Positions 25,292 to 32,807 of a stretch of 64,000 nucleotides of DNA are shown piece after piece. Each line of letters starts with the position of its first letter. Within the stretch, counting starts at the first letter, position 1. The position numbers and the translations under genes are program-made. The notes below the pieces were generated by a model that was given only the letters and a program-made list of their open reading frames with translations, did not search any database and was not told where the DNA came from. The stretch comes from Caballeronia sp. INDeC2. Its GTDB lineage: Bacteria; Pseudomonadota; Gammaproteobacteria; Burkholderiales; Burkholderiaceae. Location of the stretch: positions 62,001 through 126,000 of the forward strand of contig NZ_JALQDG010000041.1 of the NCBI RefSeq assembly GCF_023631325.1, given 5' to 3'.

Positions 25292-26860
25292 TCACAGCTG
25301 CGATTCGATAGGCAAGATGCCCATTATCCAGATGCCCGCGCGCTTCATTGCAGACACGTCCGGCTCGCTATCGAGTTCGGTCGTGCTGCCATTGGCATCG
25401 GTATCGATCCACAACATGCGCGTGCCGCCGTTGCTGTCATCGCGCAACTCGACACGCCACGCGATGCGATCGATATTCTTGCCGATGCCATCCGCCACTT
25501 GCACGGCCGCGTCCGCGCTTTCGCAATAGACGCCGATCTCCGTATTCAACTCCACGGAACGCGGGTCGAGATTCATCGAGCCGATGAAGATGCGCTTGCG
25601 GTCGAACACATAGGTCTTCGCATGCAGCGACGCCTTCGACGATCCGAACGTGGACTTCTTCGCGCTCCTGTCTTCATTCGCCGATGCGACGGGCTTCAGC
25701 TCGTAAAGCCGCACGCCCGCTTCGAGCATGTCCTTGCGATAGCGCTGATAGCCCGCATGCACCGCGGCGACATCGGTGGCGGCGAGGGAATTCGTGAGCA
25801 CGGTAACGCGCACGCCGCGCGATGTCATCGAACGCAGCCATCGCACGCCTTCCTCGCGCGGCACGAAATAGGGCGACACGATCAGCATGTCCGTATCGGG
25901 CGCGAGATTCAATGCCTTGAATTGCGACATCAAATGGCCTTCGGCATCGCCCGGCGCGCGCGTGATCTTCGCGGGATCGTCGTAGAGCAGCGTCGCCTGG
26001 CCCCATGAAAATTCGGTGTCGCGTTGCTGGATCACGCTCGCAAGACGTTCGCGCACTTCCGCCACATAAGGCGAATGCTTCTCCGATAACAAATAGGCAT
26101 CCAGCTTCTCGCGATAACCCTCAAGCGCGCCGGGATCGGCGTGACGTCGCATCAGGCTATCGATCGGATAGGCCGCATCCGAGTTCCAGTACATATCGAA
26201 TGCACTCGATACTTCGCGCACGACAGGCCCGTGCACGAGCACGTCGAGATCCCCGAACGCGACCGTGCTCGATGCACCGAAGTATTCGTCGCCGATATTG
26301 CGCCCGCCGAGAATCGCGGCCTGGTTATCGGCAATGAGCGCCTTGTTGTGCATGCGGCGATTCACGCGAAAGAACTCGGCCGCGGAGCCGAGTTTCTTGA
26401 ACGTGCGATTCGCCACCGGATTGAAAAGGCGCACCTGCACGTTCGGATGCGATGCGAGCGCAAGAAGAAATTGATCGTCGGCATTGGTGCCGAGGTCGTC
26501 GAGCAAGAGGCGCACACGCACGCCGCGATCGGCGGCACGCATGATCGACGCGGCCATTTCGCGGCCCGTCAGATCGTCGTGCCAGATGTAATACTGGAGA
26601 TCGAGCGTGCGATCGGCGGTCTCGCTCAGGATCACGCGCGCGATGAGCGCGTCCGTGCCATCCGGTAACAAGTGAAACGCATTGTCGCCGGGATGCGCGG
26701 CTTCGCTCTGCGCGAAGGCCGTGCCGAGGCGCGTGTTCGCGGTGTCGGCGAGGGCGTGCGTTTGCACGCGTCCGGTTTGAGGCGGAAGGCTCGCGCAGGC
26801 CGTCATCAACAGCGCCGCCGACAGCGTCATTGCAACGGCGAACCATGTACGAAGTTTCAT
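25292..26860 (-). CDS. Phospholipase D-like lipoprotein
   Basis: This 522-residue protein has a lipoprotein signal (lipobox LMTAC at about residues 18-22) and two HKD phosphodiesterase motifs: HNKALIADNQAAILGGRN in the N-terminal half and HAKTYVFDRKRIFIGSMN in the C-terminal half. It resembles the cardiolipin-synthase/phospholipase D group anchored in the outer membrane or periplasm. AAGGA precedes the start. It is probably co-transcribed after the TAXI protein gene, 14 bases upstream. Its reaction could be phospholipid hydrolysis or transphosphatidylation; I cannot tell which. Confidence 0.9.
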   Translation of the reverse strand: MKLRTWFAVAMTLSAALLMTACASLPPQTGRVQTHALADTANTRLGTAFAQSEAAHPGDNAFHLLPDGTDALIARVILSETADRTLDLQYYIWHDDLTGREMAASIMRAADRGVRVRLLLDDLGTNADDQFLLALASHPNVQVRLFNPVANRTFKKLGSAAEFFRVNRRMHNKALIADNQAAILGGRNIGDEYFGASSTVAFGDLDVLVHGPVVREVSSAFDMYWNSDAAYPIDSLMRRHADPGALEGYREKLDAYLLSEKHSPYVAEVRERLASVIQQRDTEFSWGQATLLYDDPAKITRAPGDAEGHLMSQFKALNLAPDTDMLIVSPYFVPREEGVRWLRSMTSRGVRVTVLTNSLAATDVAAVHAGYQRYRKDMLEAGVRLYELKPVASANEDRSAKKSTFGSSKASLHAKTYVFDRKRIFIGSMNLDPRSVELNTEIGVYCESADAAVQVADGIGKNIDRIAWRVELRDDSNGGTRMLWIDTDANGSTTELDSEPDVSAMKRAGIWIMGILPIESQL

Positions 26861-26874
26861 CGCCTGATCCTTGG

Positions 26875-28230
26875 TTAGACCATGCTCTTTTCGCGGCGCG
26901 ACGCTTCTGTCAAACGCGCGCGCACGAAGCTGACATGCTCGCGCAGGACATAGAGCGCATCGGCATACGCGAGCGGCAGCTTGAGCGTATCGAGCGATTC
27001 CTCGATGTAATCGAGTTCGACGAGCAGTGCACGCCGCTCGTCTTCATTGTTGACGCGCATCGCGCCGCGCTCCACGGCAATCAGCGCGCCGTAATAGCGA
27101 TAGATGCGCGAGCGCACACGCCAGCGATATAGCGCGGGTACGAGCCGCAGCGCGGGAAAGATCAACACCGCGACGGGCAACAACAGCACGAGCGCACGAT
27201 CAGCGATATTCGCGAGCCAGAACGGCAGCGTCCGATACAGGAAGCTCTTGCCGGAGCGGTAATAGCGGCTCGCATCCTCGCTGATCGGAAACTCGTGCGC
27301 GACGGGACTCGGGAACTGCCCCGCGCGTTGCAGCAAACCTGCTGTGCCGTGCACTTCTTGCGCCGCTTCGATGAGCAAATCGGATAGCGCCGGATGCAGC
27401 GTCGGCCGCGCGATCAACTCGACGGTCGGACTGATGAGATGCACGGGCTCCGGCGGAATGCGTCGGCCCAGGTCGAGCACGCCGGGCGGCAGTTCGATGT
27501 CGTCGAGATAAGGGAAAATACGCGTGTAGGCGCGGGCTTCATTGAAGTCCATCACCGAGATGCCGGGCACGCGCAAGAGCCGCAGCATCAGGCTGCGCGT
27601 CGCGGAGTCGCCCGAGAGAAAGACTGCGTCGGCTTCGTTGCTGACGAGTTGCGTGGCGGCTTGCAAGCCGTCCGTCGGCAGAAGCTGCGTGTCGCCGCCG
27701 GGATAGATGCCGTTCGCTTCCAATAGATTCAGCGAGAGCGTGCGCGTGCCGCTGCCTTCGCGACCGATCGCGATGCGCTTGCCCTCCAGTTGCGACAGCA
27801 GCGTAACCCCCTTGCCGCGATAAAAAACGACGAGCGGCACATACGACACGCTGCCGAGCGACATCAGCTTCGACGCTTCTTCCTTCGTTGCGATGCCGCC
27901 TTGCACGAGCGCGAGATCGACGTGCTGCTTCGGATCGAGCAGACGTTCGAGGTTCTGCACGGAGCCGTCCGAGGGCAGCACTTTCAGCGTGATGCCGTTG
28001 CGCGCGAGCAGCTTCGCATATTCCTGCGAGATCACGTAGAACGAGCTGTCGGGTTGGCCCGCGCTCATCGTGATGGTCTTGGGCGGCGCGGGATCGACGA
28101 GCCAGTAGACGAGCGCGACGACGATCGCAATGACCAGCACGACGGGACCGGCGGTCCAGGTGATGTCGTGCAGGACGCCTTTCGCATGATCGCGAGGCAG
28201 ATGCGGGCGTTTCATGCGATGTCTCGTCAT
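26875..28230 (-). CDS. TAXI family solute-binding membrane protein
   Basis: This 451-residue protein has an N-terminal membrane helix (VVLVIAIVVALVYWLV), a TAXI-type TRAP solute-binding domain and a second membrane helix near residues 335-360 (DRALVLLLPVAVLIFPALR), followed by a cytoplasmic helical tail. Landmarks are SAGQPDSSFYVISQEYAKLL and VDLALVQGG. TRAP membrane subunits are not encoded nearby, and the two-helix build differs from soluble binding proteins. It may be a sensor or an orphan receptor. It appears to be in an operon with the phospholipase D-like lipoprotein. Confidence 0.85.
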   Translation of the reverse strand: MTRHRMKRPHLPRDHAKGVLHDITWTAGPVVLVIAIVVALVYWLVDPAPPKTITMSAGQPDSSFYVISQEYAKLLARNGITLKVLPSDGSVQNLERLLDPKQHVDLALVQGGIATKEEASKLMSLGSVSYVPLVVFYRGKGVTLLSQLEGKRIAIGREGSGTRTLSLNLLEANGIYPGGDTQLLPTDGLQAATQLVSNEADAVFLSGDSATRSLMLRLLRVPGISVMDFNEARAYTRIFPYLDDIELPPGVLDLGRRIPPEPVHLISPTVELIARPTLHPALSDLLIEAAQEVHGTAGLLQRAGQFPSPVAHEFPISEDASRYYRSGKSFLYRTLPFWLANIADRALVLLLPVAVLIFPALRLVPALYRWRVRSRIYRYYGALIAVERGAMRVNNEDERRALLVELDYIEESLDTLKLPLAYADALYVLREHVSFVRARLTEASRREKSMV

Positions 28231-28310
28231 GAGCGTGCGGTGGTGAGTGCTTGCGTGCTGTCGTAAGCGGCGTTGCTTCGCAGTGTAACGCGAGGCGCGT
28301 GCAAAACGAG

Positions 28311-28337
28311 AAGGCCGGCGCGTATGCGGCCGGCCTT
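28311..28337 (-). terminator. Intrinsic terminator after Gly/Ser/Thr-rich gene
   Basis: AAGGCCGGC and GCCGGCCTT form a perfect 9-bp stem with a 9-base loop, 20 bases past the stop of the minus-strand gene at 28358. On that strand it is followed by CTCGTTTTGC. This fits a Rho-independent terminator. Confidence 0.7.
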
Positions 28338-28357
28338 ATTGATGTTGCTGTTCTTCG

Positions 28358-29287
28358 TTATGCCCAGTGTGCGGGCACCCAGAATCGGCCGACCCAGTGG
28401 CCAGGGATCAGGACTGCGCGATGCGGGACCACATACACGGTCTTGACCGGAGCGGGGGCGGGCGTTGCGACTACAACAGCGGTCGAAGGCGGCGGAGGCG
28501 GCGGCACGATCACAGGCGCGGCAACGACCGTTGTCCCGGTGACGACGGGCGTTGCGGCCACCACCGTCGTGCTCGACGTGACCGTGCCGCCGCCGGCGAC
28601 CGTCGTACTGTGCGAGCCATTCGTCACCGTCGCCGTGCCCGTGGTGGTGACCACGCCCGGCGCGACGCTCGTCGCGCTGCCCGAATGCGTCACCGTGCCG
28701 CCGTTCGACGTTTCGGCGGTGCCGGAGCGGTTGCACGTGTAGCCCGCGCAGTTCGTCGATGCCGAGTGCGTCGACGTGTTGCCGTTCGGCCCCGTCACCG
28801 ATCCCGACGACGAATATTGCCCGGGCGCTGTGCGCGTGACGGTATCGCTGCCGGTCGCGGTCTTGCCGTTCGGGCCGGTCGCGCTGCCGTTGTGCGTGCA
28901 ACTGCCGTCGGCGCAGCTCGTGTCGCCCGCGTGCTGCACCGAACGGCCGTTCGGACCGTAGGCGGTGCCGGAGTTGGCAAACTGGCCCGGCGAGGTGCGC
29001 GTCACGGTGCCGGAGTTGGTGGCGACGCGGCCCCACGGATTCTCGACGCCGCCCGCATGTGAGCAGCTGCCGCCGCCGCAGGAGCCGACGTGCGCGCCCT
29101 GATATTCGCCCCGGCCCGTGTAGGCCGTGCCGCCGCGCGCCCAGCCTGCGAAGGCCGAGTTGCTGCATAGCGTGAGGGCGGCGGCCGCGGCGACGATGAG
29201 GAAGTGCCGCACGCGGCGCTTGTTCGAACGCGCGTCGGGAGTGGACGCAACGCGGACGTTTGAAGCGAAAGTCGATCTGTTGTTCAC
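28358..29287 (-). CDS. Exported Gly/Ser/Thr-rich repeat protein
   Basis: This 309-residue secreted protein starts at GTG 29287, with AAGGA upstream. A long N-terminal region (about residues 28-47) ends in a Sec-type cleavage site SAFA|GW. The mature part has repeated segments built on T-R-T-x-P-G-Q and xGPNGxx, alternating with cysteine pairs spaced about five residues apart (GSCGGGSC, TSCADGSC, TNCAGYTC). A Thr/Val-rich stretch and a run of prolines follow, ending in a YXWGXW-like tail (IPGHWVGRFWVPAHW). I do not recognise a specific family beyond this tail. A surface or envelope-associated protein is likely. Confidence 0.8.
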   Translation of the reverse strand: MNNRSTFASNVRVASTPDARSNKRRVRHFLIVAAAAALTLCSNSAFAGWARGGTAYTGRGEYQGAHVGSCGGGSCSHAGGVENPWGRVATNSGTVTRTSPGQFANSGTAYGPNGRSVQHAGDTSCADGSCTHNGSATGPNGKTATGSDTVTRTAPGQYSSSGSVTGPNGNTSTHSASTNCAGYTCNRSGTAETSNGGTVTHSGSATSVAPGVVTTTGTATVTNGSHSTTVAGGGTVTSSTTVVAATPVVTGTTVVAAPVIVPPPPPPSTAVVVATPAPAPVKTVYVVPHRAVLIPGHWVGRFWVPAHWA

Positions 29288-29496
29288 GGGATGTCCTTCT
29301 CGGTTCCGTAGGCCACGTTGCGTTTCGTGTGGCGACGGAAGTGACTATAGAGAAGGGGGCGCGCGAAGTCCCGCGGCAACTTGTTTCACGCGATGTCATG
29401 GGTTCAAAAAAAGGCTTTGCGCGCGGCATGAATTCGCGCATTGCGTCACACTGGCGGCTGCCATTCAATCCATTCGTCACAACAAACGGAATCATC

Positions 29497-30450
29497 ATGG
29501 TCACATCTGATCCGATCAACATCGCCGTTCTCGACGACTATCAGAACGTCGCGCGGTCCTTGGCCGACTGGTCGCCGCTCGACGGGCGCGCCACCATCAC
29601 CGTGTTCAACGATCACATCGCCGAACGCGAAGCGCTGCTCGAACGCCTGCGTTCCTTCGACGTCATCTGTGCAATGCGCGAGCGCACGCCATTCTCGCGC
29701 GACATCATCGAACAGTTGCCGAACCTGAAGCTGATCGCGTCGACGGGCGCGGCCAATGCATCGATCGATCTCGATGCCGCGGCTGAACGCGGCGTCGAAG
29801 TGCGTCATACGGGTTATGCTTCGACGCCGACGATCGAATTCACCTGGGCGCTGATTCTGGCGATGATGCGCAACATTCCCGCCGAAAATCGCTCGCTCAA
29901 GGATGGCGGTTGGCAGGTCGGCCTCGGAACCGAACTCGCTGGCAAGACGCTCGGCTTGCTCGGACTCGGGCGCGTGGGATCGGCGGTCGGTGTGATCGGC
30001 CGCGCGTTTCGCATGAACGTGATCGCGTGGAGCCAGAACCTCACGCGTGAGCGCGCCGAAGAAAAGGGCGTGCAGCTCGTCGACAAGGACACGCTCTTCG
30101 CGACCTCCGATGTGCTCTCGATTCACGTGCGCCTGAGCGAGCGCACGCATCATCTCGTCGGCGCGAGGGAGCTTGCGCAGATGAAGCCGACGAGTCGTAT
30201 CGTGAACACGTCGCGCGGCCCGATCGTGGATAGCGCGGCGCTCGTCGATGCATTGAAATCGGGCACGATTGCGGGCGCGGCCATCGACGTATATGACGAA
30301 GAGCCGCTCTCTTCGAACGACCCGCTGCGCGCGCTGCCGAACGTGCTGGCGACGCCGCATGTCGGCTATGTATCGGAGGAGCTGTATCGCACGTTTTATG
30401 GCGATACGGTGCGCAATATCGTCGAATGGCTCGATGCGCGCAACGCGTGA
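29497..30450 (+). CDS. D-2-hydroxyacid dehydrogenase
   Basis: This 317-residue NAD-dependent dehydrogenase has the Rossmann motif LGLLGLGRVGSAVG, the catalytic arginine in NTSRGPIVD, glutamate in YDEEPL and histidine in ATPHVGYVSEEL. I start it at ATG 29497 (MVTSDPINIAVLDDYQ), where the family normally begins; longer in-frame starts add unrelated residues. The family includes glyoxylate reductases, phosphoglycerate dehydrogenase and others, so the substrate is open. It is divergent from the secreted repeat protein and convergent with the TetR gene. Confidence 0.92.
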   Translation: MVTSDPINIAVLDDYQNVARSLADWSPLDGRATITVFNDHIAEREALLERLRSFDVICAMRERTPFSRDIIEQLPNLKLIASTGAANASIDLDAAAERGVEVRHTGYASTPTIEFTWALILAMMRNIPAENRSLKDGGWQVGLGTELAGKTLGLLGLGRVGSAVGVIGRAFRMNVIAWSQNLTRERAEEKGVQLVDKDTLFATSDVLSIHVRLSERTHHLVGARELAQMKPTSRIVNTSRGPIVDSAALVDALKSGTIAGAAIDVYDEEPLSSNDPLRALPNVLATPHVGYVSEELYRTFYGDTVRNIVEWLDARNA

Positions 30451-30458
30451 TATTGCGC

Positions 30459-31013
30459 TTATGACGCGTTCGATTCGTCGGGCGGCAACAGCGAGAACAA
30501 GGTTTCGATTGCGCTGCTCGCGCGGCGCTTGCCGTCCGCGCGGCCGACCGCGAGATCGATGACCGCAAGCCCGACGACGAGCGCATGCACCATCGCCACA
30601 CGTTCTTTCGTGACGGCGAGGCCCATCGCTTCGAGCATGCGTGTAATGCGCACCGCGACGCCCTCCGCGAGTTCGCGAAAGAGGCTGCGTATGGTCGGCT
30701 CTTCGTCGGCGGCTTGCGCGAGCGCCATCAGGACGCGGGTGTTCTCGTGGCGCATCGCGACATTGGCGATCGATGCAGCCGTGACCTTGGGCGACGCTTC
30801 GCCCGCGAAGGCATCGACGGCGGCGAGCTGGCCGTCGATCGCGGCGCGCGCGACGGCTTCGATCAACGCAAGACGCGTTGGAAAATAGTATGTGAGATGA
30901 CTCTGACGCACGCCCGCGCGCGCGGCGACGCGCGGTTGCGTGAAGCCCGAATAGCCTTCTTCGCGCAATGTGGCGAGCGCGGCTTCGAGTATGGTTTGTC
31001 GACGATCCTGCAC
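30459..31013 (-). CDS. TetR/AcrR family regulator
   Basis: This 184-residue regulator has a TetR helix-turn-helix at about residues 25-45 (VAARAGVRQSHLTYYFPTRL) and a helical ligand domain. The start is GTG at 31013. A perfect inverted repeat, GTTTGGT-N6-ACCAAAC, sits 15-34 bases upstream (31028-31047), where a TetR operator would be expected, suggesting autoregulation. The convergent hydroxyacid dehydrogenase gene is a possible but unproven target. Confidence 0.88.
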   Translation of the reverse strand: MQDRRQTILEAALATLREEGYSGFTQPRVAARAGVRQSHLTYYFPTRLALIEAVARAAIDGQLAAVDAFAGEASPKVTAASIANVAMRHENTRVLMALAQAADEEPTIRSLFRELAEGVAVRITRMLEAMGLAVTKERVAMVHALVVGLAVIDLAVGRADGKRRASSAIETLFSLLPPDESNAS

Positions 31014-31027
31014 GGGACGCGATCCAT

Positions 31028-31047
31028 GTTTGGTTGATATACCAAAC
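31028..31047 (-). promoter_or_regulatory. Candidate TetR operator
   Basis: GTTTGGT and ACCAAAC form a perfect 7-bp inverted repeat with a 6-base spacer, directly upstream of the TetR gene start. Size and position match autoregulatory TetR-family operators. Confidence 0.6.
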
Positions 31048-31079
31048 CTTAGCGCGAGCGATGCACGGCGTCAACCTTG

Positions 31080-31502
31080 TCAGTTGTTATACGAAGGCGG
31101 TTGAGGATTATGCGCGGGGTTCGTATCGATCTTGCGGATATCGATGATCGCATCGCCCGAGAGCGACTGGAGATCGGCTTCGAGTGCATCGGCGAGCGCC
31201 TTGTCGTAGACTTCCTCGCCGTTCACATAGAGCGTGAACGCTTCGAGATATTTCGCTTTTTTTGCGGCATTTTCGATAGTTTCGCGCGTCCACCGATAAA
31301 GCGGATAGTGCTCGATGCCATCCCGCTCCGCTTGCGCGACGTAATCGGCGAAGGCGTCGTACTGGCATTTCATATGAGCGTCGTGCTCGACGAGCAGCGC
31401 GTTGATCGGCGCGAGCTTTTCGTTCGACGGGTCTAGACGCGCCAAAGCCGCGTACTCGGGCGCGAGGCGGATTCGAACTTGGTATTGCCAGGATTCGGTC
31501 AT
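31080..31502 (-). CDS. Hypothetical protein, 140 residues
   Basis: I do not recognise this family. The soluble protein begins MTESWQYQVRIRL and has several aromatic and acidic helices (YDAFADYVAQAERDG, NAAKKAKYLEAFTLYVNG), ending with a proline/asparagine-rich tail. There is no signal peptide or membrane helix. AAAGGA lies about 7 bases before the ATG, which supports that it is translated. It is divergent from the NHL-propeller protein gene and lies just upstream of tetR on the same strand, though the gap of 66 bases includes the TetR operator. Confidence 0.7.
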   Translation of the reverse strand: MTESWQYQVRIRLAPEYAALARLDPSNEKLAPINALLVEHDAHMKCQYDAFADYVAQAERDGIEHYPLYRWTRETIENAAKKAKYLEAFTLYVNGEEVYDKALADALEADLQSLSGDAIIDIRKIDTNPAHNPQPPSYNN

Positions 31503-31641
31503 GATGTCCTTTCAGCATTGAAAGCGATAAAAGCCGCGCATGTGAATAATGCGATTCATGCACTACACTTCCTCTCGCATCGCGAAGCAAGCCGGTCATC
31601 GATGTTCATCATTGCAGTCGACGTACGAGCGGAGGATAACA

Positions 31642-32790
31642 ATGAGTCTTCGACACTCGATGTACTGCCCATGTTGCGACATCGCGCCAGGCGCTGCAAG
31701 CCGCCGGCGCTTTCTGATGCTCGCAGGTCAGGGCGCCGCCGCGCTCGCGCTCTTTCCACATCTCGCTTATGCCGACAACGACGTGCCGGCCATAGCCTAC
31801 GATTCCGTTCCCGATCCGGTGCGTTTGCCCCGCGATGTCTACTTCGGCGAATGCTCCGGCGTTGCGCTCAATTCCGCCGGACATATCTTCGTGCTTTCGC
31901 GCGGCAATAGCATCGGTCCCGCATATGGCGCAGCCGCGGCTCAATTGCTCGAATTCGATCGCAACGGCCGTTTCGTGCGCGAGATCGGCCATAACCTCTA
32001 TGCGTGGTCGTTCGCGCATACGGTCAAGGTGGATCGGCGGGACAACGTCTGGGTCACGGACAAGGGCTCGGACATGATCATCGAGTTCACGCCCGAAGGC
32101 CGCGTCGCGATGGTGTTCGGACGCAAGCAGGAAGCATCGGACGAAGATACCGCGCCGCTCAAGCATCCGAATCCGCCTTTGCCTTCCGAGCCCGGGCGCT
32201 TTAGACAGGTGACGGATGTCGCGTGGGATGCCGCGGGCAATACCTATATCAGCGATGGATACATCAACTCGCGCGTCGCGAAGGTCGACAAGGACGGCAA
32301 CTGGCTCAAGTCGTGGGGCGAGCGCGGCAAGGAGCCGGGGCAGTTTCATACGCCGCATAGCATTGCAGTCGATAGAAACGGCTTGGTCTATGTCGCCGAT
32401 CGCAGCAACCGGCGCATACAAGTCTTCGACGGCGAAGGGAATTTTCAGCGGCAATTCACGATCGATGTGCCCGTGCCGCCCGATGCGCGCCCGGCTATCG
32501 GCAACATGCCCGACGAGGCCGCGATCGCTGCGGGCACGTTCGCGCCGGGATCGCCCTGGGCCATTTGTATTTCGCCGGGCCCGAATCAAGTGTTGTATTC
32601 CGCCGATGCGTTCCCTGGCCGCATATACAAGTTATCGCTCGATGGAAAGCTGCTCGGCGTGCTCGGGCGATCGGGCAAGCAATTGAAGCAGTTCGGATGG
32701 ATTCATCAGATGGCGTGTCCAACAGAGAATACTTTGTTCGTCGCGGAATTGCTCAACTGGCGTGTGCAGAAGCTCGTGTTGCATGGATAA
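31642..32790 (+). CDS. Exported NHL-repeat propeller protein
   Basis: This 382-residue six-bladed beta-propeller protein resembles the peptidyl-alpha-hydroxyglycine alpha-amidating lyase-like NHL family. NHL blades are visible as GVALNSAGHIFVLSRG, HTVKVDRRDNVWVTDKGSD, VAWDAAGNTYISDGYINSRV and HSIAVDRNGLVYVADRSNRR. The start at 31642 follows GGAGGATAAC. A CPCC motif and then a twin-arginine segment (SRRRFLMLAG, about residues 21-30) suggest Tat export. The protein may be an enzyme (lyase or lactonase-like) or a binding propeller. Confidence 0.85.
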   Translation: MSLRHSMYCPCCDIAPGAASRRRFLMLAGQGAAALALFPHLAYADNDVPAIAYDSVPDPVRLPRDVYFGECSGVALNSAGHIFVLSRGNSIGPAYGAAAAQLLEFDRNGRFVREIGHNLYAWSFAHTVKVDRRDNVWVTDKGSDMIIEFTPEGRVAMVFGRKQEASDEDTAPLKHPNPPLPSEPGRFRQVTDVAWDAAGNTYISDGYINSRVAKVDKDGNWLKSWGERGKEPGQFHTPHSIAVDRNGLVYVADRSNRRIQVFDGEGNFQRQFTIDVPVPPDARPAIGNMPDEAAIAAGTFAPGSPWAICISPGPNQVLYSADAFPGRIYKLSLDGKLLGVLGRSGKQLKQFGWIHQMACPTENTLFVAELLNWRVQKLVLHG

Positions 32791-32807
32791 CTTCGCATCG
32801 GCCCGCA

